This document shows, in pieces, positions 1 through 6,933 of a stretch of DNA of 12,529 nt. The notes below the pieces were generated by a model. It did not search any database. It was not told where the DNA came from and saw nothing but the letters and a program-made list of their open reading frames with translations. The DNA is from Rhizobiaceae bacterium UBA1291 (GTDB taxonomy: Bacteria; Pseudomonadota; Alphaproteobacteria; Rhizobiales; Rhizobiaceae): positions 1 through 12,529 of the forward strand of contig DBUL01000187.1 in the NCBI GenBank assembly GCA_002307905.1. The letters run 5' to 3'. How positions within the stretch are numbered: position 1 is the stretch's first letter; each line of letters starts with the position of its first letter. The position numbers were made by a program, and so were the translations under genes.

Positions 1-36
1 GATGATCTGTTCTTCCGTGAAACGGTTGCGCTTCAT
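1..36 (-). CDS. IS3-family transposase OrfA, first 12 residues (partial)
   Basis: Twelve codons are visible, reading MKRNRFTEEQII, which is the characteristic opening of many IS3-family OrfA proteins (helix-turn-helix Tnp_1 type). A GAGAGG ribosome binding site lies a few bases upstream on the minus strand. The remaining OrfA and the OrfB integrase would continue to the left of the window. OrfA would bind the IS ends and, fused to OrfB by frameshifting, form the active transposase. The match rests on a short but distinctive N-terminus recalled from the family, so the family call is firm and the subgroup is not assigned. Confidence 0.75.
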   Translation of the reverse strand, partial: MKRNRFTEEQII

Positions 37-100
37 TCTCTGGTCCTCTCAATGGGCCAGAGCTTACTTCAAAATGGATTAGTTCAACGGGGCAAGGTCA
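1..100 (-). mobile_element. IS3-family insertion sequence, 5' end only (partial)
   Basis: The minus strand reads out of the window from a terminus that appears to lie at base 100, where an IS3-like 5'-TGACCTTGCCCC end begins. It is followed by an untranslated leader and then an orfA start at base 36. The terminus is inferred because the older transposase frame at 101-384 keeps its family sequence only up to this point, and the stop at 79-81 comes from the new sequence. The rest of the element, its second inverted repeat and any target-site duplication lie outside the window. Confidence 0.7.
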
Positions 101-384
101 GCCGAAGCTTTGCGCAGAACCTCGTTGGCCTGACGAAGCTCGCGGTTCTCCCGCTCAAGAGCCTTCATCTTCTCGGCCACATCGCTCGGCAGGCCTGCTC
201 GTTTACCGCTGTCGACCTCGGTCTTCTTTACCCATTCGTGCAGCGTGGCTGGCGAGCAGCCAATCTTGGACGCGATAGATGAAACGGCAGCCCAGCGTGA
301 TGGATGCTCGGCTTCGTGGTCCAGCACCATACGGATGGCACGGTTGCGGACTTCAGGTGAAAACTTGTTCGTTGTCTTGCTCAT
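79..384 (-). pseudogene. IS3-family transposase OrfA, interrupted by IS insertion
   Basis: This is a helix-turn-helix OrfA of the IS3 family. The N-terminal HTH (about residues 8-52, with [16 protein letters not shown]) is followed by a leucine-zipper-like coiled coil (about residues 68-92, with [20 protein letters not shown]). Such OrfA subunits bind the inverted repeats and pair with the DDE integrase OrfB after a -1 frameshift. Family members continue past the KASA segment with an aromatic/Gln stretch and the frameshift site. Here the frame runs instead into DLAPLN and a stop, because the codon for residue 95 is split by the end of another IS. No OrfB or frameshift site remains in the window, so the gene is inactive. 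The ATG start at 384 is well supported by its place just inside the IS end. Confidence 0.85.
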
Positions 385-437
385 GATGGCTCCACTTTCT
401 CAGAAGTTGGAGCCTCCGGCAAACCCGGCGCGGTTCA
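101..437 (-). mobile_element. IS3-family insertion sequence truncated by a second IS
   Basis: The outer end is at base 437, where the minus strand starts TGAACCGCGCCGGGTTTGCC, a typical IS3-family (IS1222/ISRj-like) terminal repeat. The transposase orfA begins 53 bases inside. The element is cut at base 100/101 by the IS occupying 1-100, so orfB and the far inverted repeat are either on the other side of that IS or lost. The end at 437 lies only 65 bases before the outer-membrane-protein start codon, so this insertion may have displaced or replaced that operon's native promoter. Confidence 0.8.
409..437 (-). repeat. Terminal inverted repeat of the truncated IS3-family element
   Basis: On the minus strand the repeat starts at 437 with TGAACCGCGCCGGG and continues with TTTGCCGGAGGCTCC. 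The 5'-TGA start and the GC-rich CCGG core fit IS3-family ends. The matching repeat at the other end is not in the window, so its exact inner boundary is approximate. Confidence 0.65.
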
Positions 438-502
438 CCACCATTCCGGGTCGCTGGTGCGCAGAGCGTTCAGCAATCCATTTTTTCAACGGGAGGGAAA
501 CC

Positions 503-1621
503 ATGAAGAAAAACAAACAACTGTCTGCCGTTGTCGCGGTTATTGCGACAATGCCGGCAACTCTTGCCGTCGCCCAGGAGCCCGCCGGCATACCGCCGCT
601 GGAAACGCTCCCGCCGCAGGCGCAACTTTACTTCAACCTGGGAAGCGCGGGCCTGCTGGCCGAGATGAACAGCTACGAGAATTTCAACACGGTCCAGGGG
701 CGCATCGGGCTTTCCCGCGCGCAGATCGAGTTTTCCCGGTCCTCAGGCATTACCAGCGGCTACGAAGACAGCTCGTTCGTCGCCGTTCTGCCCTTCGAGG
801 TGATGTATGCGCTGCCCGGGTCCGATGGCCACTCCTATCTCCGCTTCAACGGCTTTGTGAACGACATCACGGGCGCAAGTGGGAACCCGACCCAACTGGA
901 TTCCTCGGCACAACGGCTCGATGTCCAATACATGTGGTCCCCAAACATCAACACGCTCATGGGCATCGGTCCGTACTACGAAAAGGCAAGTGTTGATCTG
1001 CTGCACAATGACGGCACCATCAGCCGCGACGGGTGGGGTATCAGAGCTGATTACCTCCAGAAACTCACCTCGAACTGGGGCGTGGCCGCACGCGCGGACC
1101 TGAATTTCGGCGAAGGTGAAACCCGCGTTCCCGTCGCACCCGGGGTTACCTATACACTCGACCAGAACGATACGCGCGCCTATTTCCAAGGAGATCTTGT
1201 CGGCACTTATACAAGCCGCGATGCCAACTGGATCCCCGAAGGCTGGGTGTTCCATCCAACCATTTCGGCAGTCTATCAGCGTACGGAATTTGACTCTGCA
1301 ACCGATAGCTTTGGCGGCACGGTGAGCGGCACGGTGGGCGACAGCGATGCCTATGGCTGGCTCGGCGCCAGTGCTCGGTTCGAAAGCACGGAGTTCCGTC
1401 CGGGCAAGCTCGCCCCATATTTCGAAATCGGTTTCCAGCACGAATATGTCAACGATCTCGATCTTCTACTCGATGACCAGACCCATCTGCACACCGTCGT
1501 TGGTTTCGCGACGAACCTCGGCAATGGCGGGCGCCTTGATGTGGAATACGGGCGTCACGATGGGCTGAACGGAAAGCGCAAGGACCAAGCCGTCACGGTC
1601 CATATCGGCTACGCCTTTTGA
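503..1621 (+). CDS. Secreted beta-barrel outer-membrane protein, function unknown
   Basis: The 372-residue protein starts with a Sec signal peptide: basic MKKNK, a hydrophobic core, and a likely cleavage after AVA at about residue 24. The body alternates short polar turns with amphipathic strands rich in Tyr, Phe and Trp. The C-terminus, VTVHIGYAF, has the alternating hydrophobic residues and terminal Phe of the BAM beta-signal, so a barrel in the outer membrane is well supported. ATG 503 is chosen over any upstream start because it has a GGGAGGG ribosome binding site and opens directly on the signal peptide; the frame upstream runs into IS sequence. The ferredoxin gene follows after 10 bases with its AGGAGG touching this stop, so the two are co-transcribed. 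By analogy with AlkL or TodX next to oxygenase genes it could admit a hydrophobic substrate, but this is inference; I do not recognise a named family. Confidence 0.8.
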   Translation: MKKNKQLSAVVAVIATMPATLAVAQEPAGIPPLETLPPQAQLYFNLGSAGLLAEMNSYENFNTVQGRIGLSRAQIEFSRSSGITSGYEDSSFVAVLPFEVMYALPGSDGHSYLRFNGFVNDITGASGNPTQLDSSAQRLDVQYMWSPNINTLMGIGPYYEKASVDLLHNDGTISRDGWGIRADYLQKLTSNWGVAARADLNFGEGETRVPVAPGVTYTLDQNDTRAYFQGDLVGTYTSRDANWIPEGWVFHPTISAVYQRTEFDSATDSFGGTVSGTVGDSDAYGWLGASARFESTEFRPGKLAPYFEIGFQHEYVNDLDLLLDDQTHLHTVVGFATNLGNGGRLDVEYGRHDGLNGKRKDQAVTVHIGYAF

Positions 1622-1631
1622 GGAGGCCGGA

Positions 1632-1955
1632 ATGCCCCGTATCACCTATCAGGACCCGACCGGACACAAACACGTGGTCGAAGTTGCCGTAGGCCTCACG
1701 GTGATGGAAGGAGCCCGGGACAATGATATTCCCGGGATTCTGGCAGATTGCGGCGGGGCTTGCGCCTGTTCGACATGCCATGTGTATGTCGATCCGGCGT
1801 GGATCGGAAAGCTTTCGCCGAAGGATGAAATGGAGGCCGACATGCTGGAGTTCGCGTTCGAGCCCGACCCGCAACGGTCGCGCCTGACTTGCCGGTTGCG
1901 CGTCACCGGGGACCTGGACGGTCTTGTCGTGACGATACCGGCCCAGCAGGCATGA
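1632..1955 (+). CDS. [2Fe-2S] ferredoxin, adrenodoxin/putidaredoxin type
   Basis: This 107-residue protein is the usual length of adrenodoxin-type ferredoxins. The cluster ligands are Cys40, Cys46, Cys49 (CGGACACSTCH loop, C-x5-C-x2-C) and Cys87. The acidic stretch at residues 64-71 (KDEMEADM) matches the partner-docking helix of this family. It is expected to be a soluble cytoplasmic one-electron carrier between the reductase encoded next door and a cytochrome P450 or other oxygenase. A housekeeping ISC-type ferredoxin is an alternative, but the adjacent putidaredoxin-type reductase and the absence of isc genes favour the catabolic role. A strong AGGAGG lies 5 bases before the ATG. Cys44 inside the loop is an additional non-ligand cysteine often seen in this subgroup. 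Confidence 0.92.
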   Translation: MPRITYQDPTGHKHVVEVAVGLTVMEGARDNDIPGILADCGGACACSTCHVYVDPAWIGKLSPKDEMEADMLEFAFEPDPQRSRLTCRLRVTGDLDGLVVTIPAQQA

Positions 1956-1969
1956 GGGAGGGCCGGACC

Positions 1970-3247
1970 ATGCGTGAGGACCTGCGGGATCTCAGCCCGA
2001 AGGAATCGGAGGCCGGCAATATCGTTATTGTCGGTGCCGGGCATGCGGGAACCCAGCTTGCCGCCTCGTTGCGGGAGGAGGGATTTGCGGGGCGCATCGT
2101 GCTGATTTCACGCGAGGCGGAGGCGCCCTATCACAAACCGCCGCTGTCGAAATCCTTCATGAAGGATTCCGAGGCTCCCTTGCAACCGCTGAGGGGCGAG
2201 CGGTTTTTCCACGATCATGACATCGATCTTCGGCTCGCAGTGCAGGTCGACGAAATCGACCGGGCGGCGAAGCAGGTGATCATGTCTGACGGTGGACGCC
2301 TTGCCTACAGCAAGCTGGTGCTCGCGGCCGGTGCCTCGGCGCGTCGACTGACCGTCCCGGGCGCAGACCAGACCGGCCTATTCCATCTTCGAACGGCGCA
2401 GGACGCTCGGAAGATGCGATCGGCGATGCCCCGACATGGGCGCGTGGTGGTGATCGGTGGTGGCTTCATCGGCCTGGAAGCCGCAGCCATGCTGAGGGCG
2501 CGCGGCTCCGCGGTCGAGGTCGTTGAACTTGCGCCGCGACTGCTGGGCCGGGCTGTCAGTGCCACCACGGCTGAAGCCATTGCCGAGGACCTTGCCCTCC
2601 AGGGTGTCGTGGTAAGGTGCGGTATCGGCGTTGACCGGATTCTCGGGGATGGGAAGGTCTCTGGTGTGCTGCTTGAAGACGGAACCGAACTTCCCGCCGA
2701 CATGGTGGTCGTTGGCATCGGTGCGGTTCCGGAAGACGATCTTGCTCGACGGTCCGGGCTGGGTTGCGACGGTGGCATCGAAACGGACGGCCTGCTTGTG
2801 ACATCCGACCCATCCATTTTCGCGATCGGTGATTGTGCTGCCTTCCACCAGGCACATCTGAATGCACGCACACGTGTCGAGTCGGTGCAGAATGCCAACG
2901 ACCAGGCGCGTGTCTTGGCGCGAACCCTGACCGGCAATCCGACTGTCTACGACGCCGTGCCCTGGTTCTGGTCCGACATCGGCGCTTTGAAACTACAGAT
3001 CGCCGGCCTTGCCGTCACTGCTGACGAGGACATCGCGGTATTCTTGGCGATGGGTCCCTGCGGTCGGTCTGGCGCCTTGCAGGGGGGGCGGCTCGTCGCG
3101 GTGGAAACGTTGAACGATCCGGGTGCCCACATGCTTGGGCGCCGCCTGCTTGCAGGAGGTGTCACACCGGACCGTGCGGCTATGGAAGCCGGCGACAGGG
3201 CAGCTCTGAAGTCGGCCTGTGCGGCATCTCAGAGCATGTCGGATTGA
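1970..3247 (+). CDS. FAD-dependent NAD(P)H-ferredoxin reductase (putidaredoxin/rhodocoxin reductase type)
   Basis: The 425-residue flavoprotein has the full three-part layout of this family. There is an N-terminal FAD-binding GAGHAG motif (residues 22-27), a central NAD(P)H-binding VVVIGGGFIGLEAA segment (about 159-172), and the second FAD motif IFAIGDCA (about 283-290). The family-typical RVESVQNANDQAR segment and the VPWFWSDI motif of the C-terminal interface domain follow. It would transfer electrons from NAD(P)H to the preceding [2Fe-2S] ferredoxin. The start at 1970 is preferred over the ATG at 1952, which overlaps the ferredoxin stop, because an AGGGAGGG site sits about 8 bases upstream. 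No oxygenase is encoded beside it in the window. The stop codon abuts a minus-strand TniQ remnant. Confidence 0.93.
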   Translation: MREDLRDLSPKESEAGNIVIVGAGHAGTQLAASLREEGFAGRIVLISREAEAPYHKPPLSKSFMKDSEAPLQPLRGERFFHDHDIDLRLAVQVDEIDRAAKQVIMSDGGRLAYSKLVLAAGASARRLTVPGADQTGLFHLRTAQDARKMRSAMPRHGRVVVIGGGFIGLEAAAMLRARGSAVEVVELAPRLLGRAVSATTAEAIAEDLALQGVVVRCGIGVDRILGDGKVSGVLLEDGTELPADMVVVGIGAVPEDDLARRSGLGCDGGIETDGLLVTSDPSIFAIGDCAAFHQAHLNARTRVESVQNANDQARVLARTLTGNPTVYDAVPWFWSDIGALKLQIAGLAVTADEDIAVFLAMGPCGRSGALQGGRLVAVETLNDPGAHMLGRRLLAGGVTPDRAAMEAGDRAALKSACAASQSMSD

Positions 3248-3385
3248 TCACTCCGTCTTGAGGGTTGACGCCTCTGGAAGGCAATGCCGAAGCATAGCCA
3301 GAGGAGGGACCTCATAGAACTCGGCATGCCGACCGCACCACAACGACTGAAGCTCATCGGGGCGGGGAGCCAGCGTCACCGGCAA
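3248..3385 (-). pseudogene. tniQ: TniQ-family transposition protein, N-terminal remnant
   Basis: Read on the minus strand, this 45-codon stretch resembles the TniQ N-terminus: LPVTLAPRPDEL, then W-x2-RHAEFYEVPPLAML, then RHCLPEAS, followed by a stop. TniQ proteins are the target-selection or accessory subunits of Tn7/Tn5053-like transposons and are normally several hundred residues long, with a zinc-binding domain that is missing here. The same frame stays open upstream but without a convincing start, so this looks like a degraded fragment. It ends immediately after the reductase stop codon on the other strand. Identification is from motif recall, not a database search. Confidence 0.6.
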
Positions 3386-3488
3386 CCGCCGTGATGCTTG
3401 GGCCGCTGCCGTTATCCACCTTAGTCGCCGCGGTGCCCGGCATCCGTGGAACGACGTAACGCGCCAGACCGACGGGTCATTGCCCTGG

Positions 3489-4280
3489 CTAGGCCGAAAG
3501 CCGGGAGATGAAGCGTGCGAACAGTTGCGCCTGGGAGGAGATCTCCAGCTTGTGATAGATGTTCTTGCGATGGATCTTAACGGTGCCCTCGGCGATGCCG
3601 AGCGTTTCGGCGATCGACATGTTGGAGTGGCCGCGCAGGATCAGCGAGGTGATCTCGATCTCGCGCGGCGTCAGCAGGCCGTTGGTCATCTTGCCCAGGG
3701 TTGCATTGATGGCGTCCGGCTGCGGGCGGCCGTGATCGGGATGCCGCTCGATCCCCGTGCCGATGGCAAAGTGCTGCTCGATCAGCAGCCGGATGACCGG
3801 TTCGACGGCATTGACGGTTTCGAGGTCGCGCCGGCCGAAGGCGGATGAGCCGTCGGGACGGGTGAAGCTGACAACCACGCCGTAGTCCGGGCCGGGCCGG
3901 GCGATGAAACCCACCTCGTCGCGAATGCCCGTCAGACCGTAATGCTGGCGGAAATATTCCGAGCTGTAGAACTGGTCGGGTGCCATGTCCCGGAGCCGCC
4001 GCACCCCGGTGACGGTTGGGTCGGTGGCCGCCGCATAGAACGGGTCGAGCAGATAGGGTCCGGCGGCATAGGCGTCGATGACGGTGGCGGCCCGGTCGGG
4101 ATCGATGTTGTAGTAATGCGCGATCGGTGGCGACGCGCCAAGATAACCGAAGATCATGAACACGTCGAAATCAAGCATCGCGCGGAGCGCGGCTTCGATG
4201 CGTGCGGGAAAATCGGGCTCGCCCAAGGACGTGATGGCGCCTGCCAATGTCTTGTTCCAGGCGGCGAAACCTTTTTCCAA
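3489..4280 (-). CDS. LuxR-family transcriptional regulator (solo type)
   Basis: The protein has an N-terminal ligand-sensing-like region with the DPFY motif (about residues 79-82) and no phosphorylatable receiver domain. A C-terminal LuxR/GerE helix-turn-helix follows (about residues 203-257: LTPREIEITSLILRG, then NMSIAETLGIAEGTVKIHRK). It is divergent from the glutamine-synthetase-like operon and probably controls it through the shared upstream region. The start is uncertain. I choose TTG at 4280 (263 residues) because a GGAAGGG site sits 8 bases upstream at 4289-4295; an in-frame TTG at 4319 would add 13 residues, and the nearby ATG at 4327 is out of frame. No LuxI synthase is present, so the ligand may be the transported substrate or its gamma-glutamyl product; this is inference. 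Confidence 0.88.
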   Translation of the reverse strand: MEKGFAAWNKTLAGAITSLGEPDFPARIEAALRAMLDFDVFMIFGYLGASPPIAHYYNIDPDRAATVIDAYAAGPYLLDPFYAAATDPTVTGVRRLRDMAPDQFYSSEYFRQHYGLTGIRDEVGFIARPGPDYGVVVSFTRPDGSSAFGRRDLETVNAVEPVIRLLIEQHFAIGTGIERHPDHGRPQPDAINATLGKMTNGLLTPREIEITSLILRGHSNMSIAETLGIAEGTVKIHRKNIYHKLEISSQAQLFARFISRLSA

Positions 4281-4334
4281 GTCCCTTACCCTTCCAGTCC
4301 GATCGAGACGCTTCCGCAATATTGCATCACGGCC

Positions 4335-4350
4335 TATCCCTTTGGGGATA
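4335..4350. promoter_or_regulatory. Perfect palindrome in divergent promoter region, candidate LuxR operator
   Basis: Two exact 6-bp arms, TATCCC and GGGATA, flank a 4-bp spacer. The site lies in the short gap between the divergent LuxR gene and the ligase gene. A weak -10-like TAACCT at 4374-4379 would put the palindrome centre about 43 bases upstream of transcription, the position where LuxR-type activators usually bind next to RNA polymerase. The -10 assignment is tentative. Confidence 0.5.
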
Positions 4351-4403
4351 TTTCCTTACCGAAAGGCGATGCCTAACCTCAAGTTAATTCTGAGAAGGGT
4401 GCC

Positions 4404-5747
4404 ATGACGAACGACAACTGTTCCGCTTCCGATTTCGAAAAAGCAGTCCGGGAAATGGGGGCCGATGCGGTCCATATTGGCATGGTCGACCCGCAGGGTG
4501 AGTTTCGCGACAAGCTGGTTTCCGCCGACAAGGCGATCAAGCTGGCGAAGGACGGCTACCCGTTCTGCGAAGTGCTCTATTTCTGGGATATTGCGGAAAA
4601 CACCTATCGCGACGGTGCGTTCGTCGATCGTCCCGCGACCCTCTTCGCCGATACCGTGCGGCGCTATCCCTTTGCCGAGGATACCGCGCTTTGCCTGGCG
4701 GATTTCGCCGGCGACTTCGGCCGTCGCTCGCCGCGAAACGTCTGCCTGGAGCAGATCGCGCGCGCTGCGGAACGCGGCTGGGATGTGCTGTCGGCTTTCG
4801 AGTTCGAGTTCTTTGTCTTCGATGAGACGGTCGAGACGATGAAGGCGAAGAACTATCGCGACCTCACACACTTTGCCCAGGGCAACCGGACCTATTCGCT
4901 CCAGACGTCGGCCCTTTACGGCGACCTGCTCGAAGGTCTCGAAGAGACCATGACGACGATGGATGTGAAGCTCGATGCCATCCACACCGAGCTCGGCCCG
5001 GGCTGCTTCGAGGCTCCGCTGACCTACGCCAAGGGCATCAAAGCGGCGGACGACGCCTTCCTGTTCAAGAACTTCGCCCGGTCCTACTTCGCCCGCAACG
5101 ACCTGACCGTGAGCTTCATGTCGAAGCTCTCGCCGGCTCTCTCCGGCCAGTCGGGTCACCTGCACCTGTCGCTGCGCGACAGAGACGGAAATCCGGTCTT
5201 TGCCGATCCGGATAGTCCCGACGGGCTTTCCCGCACGGCGCGCCATTTCATCGGCGGGTTGCTCAAGCTGATGCCCGAACTGCTGGCGATGTGCTCGTCG
5301 ACCGTCAATGCCTACAAGCGGCTCGTGCCGGGTGCCTGGGCGCCGATCTCGGCGAACTGGGGCGTGCAGAATCGCACGGCCGCCGTCCGCGTCATCAACG
5401 ACAGCAAGGAAGCGACCCGGCTCGAGTTCCGCGTCCCGTCCGCCGATACCAATCCCTATCTGGCCCTGGCCATGCTGATTGGCGCCGGTCTCTACGGTGT
5501 CGAAAACGAGATCGAGCCGGCCCCGAGCAGCGCGGAAAATTTCTATGCCGCGACGCCTTCTGCCGCCGCTGCCTTCCCGCGCGATCTCTGGGATGCCGCG
5601 CAGCGGTTGAAGCAGAGCCCGCTGGCGCGGACGATCTTCGGTGATGATTTCGTCGAGAGCTTCGTCGAAAGCCGGGAAGTGGAATTCTCGCACTATCAGA
5701 AGCAGGTCAGTGAATGGGAGATCAGGCGCTACCTCGGCGTCGTCTGA
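4404..5747 (+). CDS. Glutamine-synthetase-like gamma-glutamyl-amine ligase
   Basis: The 447-residue protein keeps the type I GS catalytic framework: EFEFF metal ligands Glu133 and Glu135, TELGPGCFE (Glu196, Glu203), the ATP-binding GHLHLS (His252, His254), YKRLVPG (304-310), NWGVQNR (318-324) and EFRVPSADTNPY (341-352). It lacks the FDGSS ammonia-site motif of true GlnA (the region reads YFWDIAEN) and has no adenylylation-loop tyrosine region. That pattern fits enzymes such as PuuA, IpuC or GlnA4 that join glutamate through ATP to an organic amine instead of ammonia. It heads an operon with a polyamine-type ABC importer and an alcohol dehydrogenase, so an imported amine or amino alcohol is the likely acceptor. 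GAGAAGGG lies 4 bases before the ATG. The enzyme class is secure; the amine substrate is inferred. Confidence 0.88.
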   Translation: MTNDNCSASDFEKAVREMGADAVHIGMVDPQGEFRDKLVSADKAIKLAKDGYPFCEVLYFWDIAENTYRDGAFVDRPATLFADTVRRYPFAEDTALCLADFAGDFGRRSPRNVCLEQIARAAERGWDVLSAFEFEFFVFDETVETMKAKNYRDLTHFAQGNRTYSLQTSALYGDLLEGLEETMTTMDVKLDAIHTELGPGCFEAPLTYAKGIKAADDAFLFKNFARSYFARNDLTVSFMSKLSPALSGQSGHLHLSLRDRDGNPVFADPDSPDGLSRTARHFIGGLLKLMPELLAMCSSTVNAYKRLVPGAWAPISANWGVQNRTAAVRVINDSKEATRLEFRVPSADTNPYLALAMLIGAGLYGVENEIEPAPSSAENFYAATPSAAAAFPRDLWDAAQRLKQSPLARTIFGDDFVESFVESREVEFSHYQKQVSEWEIRRYLGVV

Positions 5748-5766
5748 TGTCTCGTCTTCAAGCAGA

Positions 5767-5781
5767 CTAAAAAAAGGGGAA
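5767..5781 (+). promoter_or_regulatory. A-rich leader with strong ribosome binding site before the binding-protein gene
   Basis: A run of seven A residues leads directly into GGGGAA, with GGGG ending 9 bases before the ATG at 5789. Nearly the same leader precedes the unrelated binding-protein gene at 12151. Such A-rich enhancers with strong Shine-Dalgarno sequences fit high translation of periplasmic binding proteins. Confidence 0.6.
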
Positions 5782-5788
5782 GACAAGA

Positions 5789-6919
5789 ATGATCAAGGGA
5801 ACAGCAAATATCAGTCGCCGCTCGGTCCTCAAGGGGATGGGCGGATTGGGCATGGCAGCCGCAGGCGCAAGCCTTGTCGGCTTTCCGCGCAACGCTGCCG
5901 CAGCCGAAAGCCTGAACTACATGTGCTGGGAAGGCTACAACGCCCCCAGCATTCTCGAACCCTTCCAGAAGTCGACCGGGGCGTCGATCTCGGTCGACCT
6001 GATCACCGACTCCGCCGGCGGATTTGCCAAACTCGCAGCCGGCGCCTCGCGGGAGTTCGATCTCGTATCGTCCGACAGCCCGTGGATCCAGCGCATGGGC
6101 CCGGCCGGCTTCTGCCGGTTCCTTGATGACGCGGATTTCGCCGAGCAGTACGCCGATTTCTATCCGCAGTTCCGGGCTCCCTTCGCTCCGCTCCAGCACG
6201 AGGGCAAGGCGACCGGCCTGCCGACACGTTGGGGCTGGGTCGGCCCGACGGTCAACACCAAGTTCGACAAGCTCGAATCCTGGTCGAGCTATGCACCGGT
6301 CTTCGACAGCGCCTACAAGGACAAGATCTGCTTGCTCGATTGGGGTGACTGGCCGATCATGCCGCTGGCACTCTATGCCGGCATCAATCCCTATGAAGAA
6401 CTGGACGAAGCGGCCCTCGGCGAAGTCCGCAAGGTTCTGCGCGCCGCCTTCAAGAATACCCGCGCGATCGTTGCCGACCTCGCCATTGCCCAGAAGGGTC
6501 TGATCGACGGCTCGTTCAGGGCGCTGATCGGTGGGGGCACCTATTGCACCTCCGCGCTCCGGCTGCAGGGCCACGACTATATCCAGTCGATCGTCCCGGA
6601 TCCGAAGAATGGCCTCAAGCAGGGCATCATCTGGATGGAGGCGACGGGCCTCGTCGACAACGGCAAGAACTCGAAGGTCGCGGCCGACTTCCTGAAATAC
6701 ATCGTCTCGCCCGAGGTGGCCAAGCAGTTGGCGATCACCGAGGCGACCTGCAACCTGGTGCCCAGCCAGAAGGCCGAGGCGCTGTTCTCCGACGCGGAGA
6801 AGAAGGCGCTGCAGATGGACTACATGTGGACGGCCTGGGAAAACAGCCAGTTCCACACCGTGGCGCCGAACATCGACGACATGCTGGCGATCTGGCAGGA
6901 AGAGCTCGCCGCCCGCTGA
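5789..6919 (+). CDS. PotD-like ABC transporter substrate-binding protein, Tat-exported
   Basis: This 376-residue protein belongs to the spermidine/putrescine-type periplasmic binding proteins (SBP_bac_8/PotD class). The N-terminus has a twin-arginine signal, SRRSVLKG with Arg10-Arg11, then a hydrophobic stretch and a likely cleavage near AAAA-E at about residue 39. The mature part opens with LNYMCWEGYNAP, a typical PotD-like first strand, and carries several Trp and Tyr residues (for example RWGWVGP, LLDWGDWP, YMWTAWEN) that can form the aromatic box gripping an amine. Export through Tat, already folded, is less usual than Sec for this family. It is encoded between the ligase and its own transporter subunits, so it would deliver the ligase's amine substrate. 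Polyamine itself is possible but not shown. Confidence 0.9.
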   Translation: MIKGTANISRRSVLKGMGGLGMAAAGASLVGFPRNAAAAESLNYMCWEGYNAPSILEPFQKSTGASISVDLITDSAGGFAKLAAGASREFDLVSSDSPWIQRMGPAGFCRFLDDADFAEQYADFYPQFRAPFAPLQHEGKATGLPTRWGWVGPTVNTKFDKLESWSSYAPVFDSAYKDKICLLDWGDWPIMPLALYAGINPYEELDEAALGEVRKVLRAAFKNTRAIVADLAIAQKGLIDGSFRALIGGGTYCTSALRLQGHDYIQSIVPDPKNGLKQGIIWMEATGLVDNGKNSKVAADFLKYIVSPEVAKQLAITEATCNLVPSQKAEALFSDAEKKALQMDYMWTAWENSQFHTVAPNIDDMLAIWQEELAAR

Positions 6920-6933
6920 ACCAGGTCCTAGAT

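Noticed and set aside
245..502. Upstream extension of the outer-membrane protein frame
   Set aside because: It runs through IS sequence and would bury the signal peptide; ATG 503 has a good ribosome binding site.
5742..5767. Possible terminator between the ligase and binding-protein genes (GTCTG/CAGAC arms, then an A-run)
   Set aside because: Arms are only 5 bp with a 16-base loop and overlap the ligase stop codon; the run is A, not T, on the coding strand and is better explained as the leader of the next gene.
4356..5786. 476-codon open frame antisense to the ligase gene
   Set aside because: It mirrors the GS-like gene, whose catalytic motifs are all present on the plus strand. The antisense product shows no recognisable motif and long antisense frames are common in high-GC DNA.
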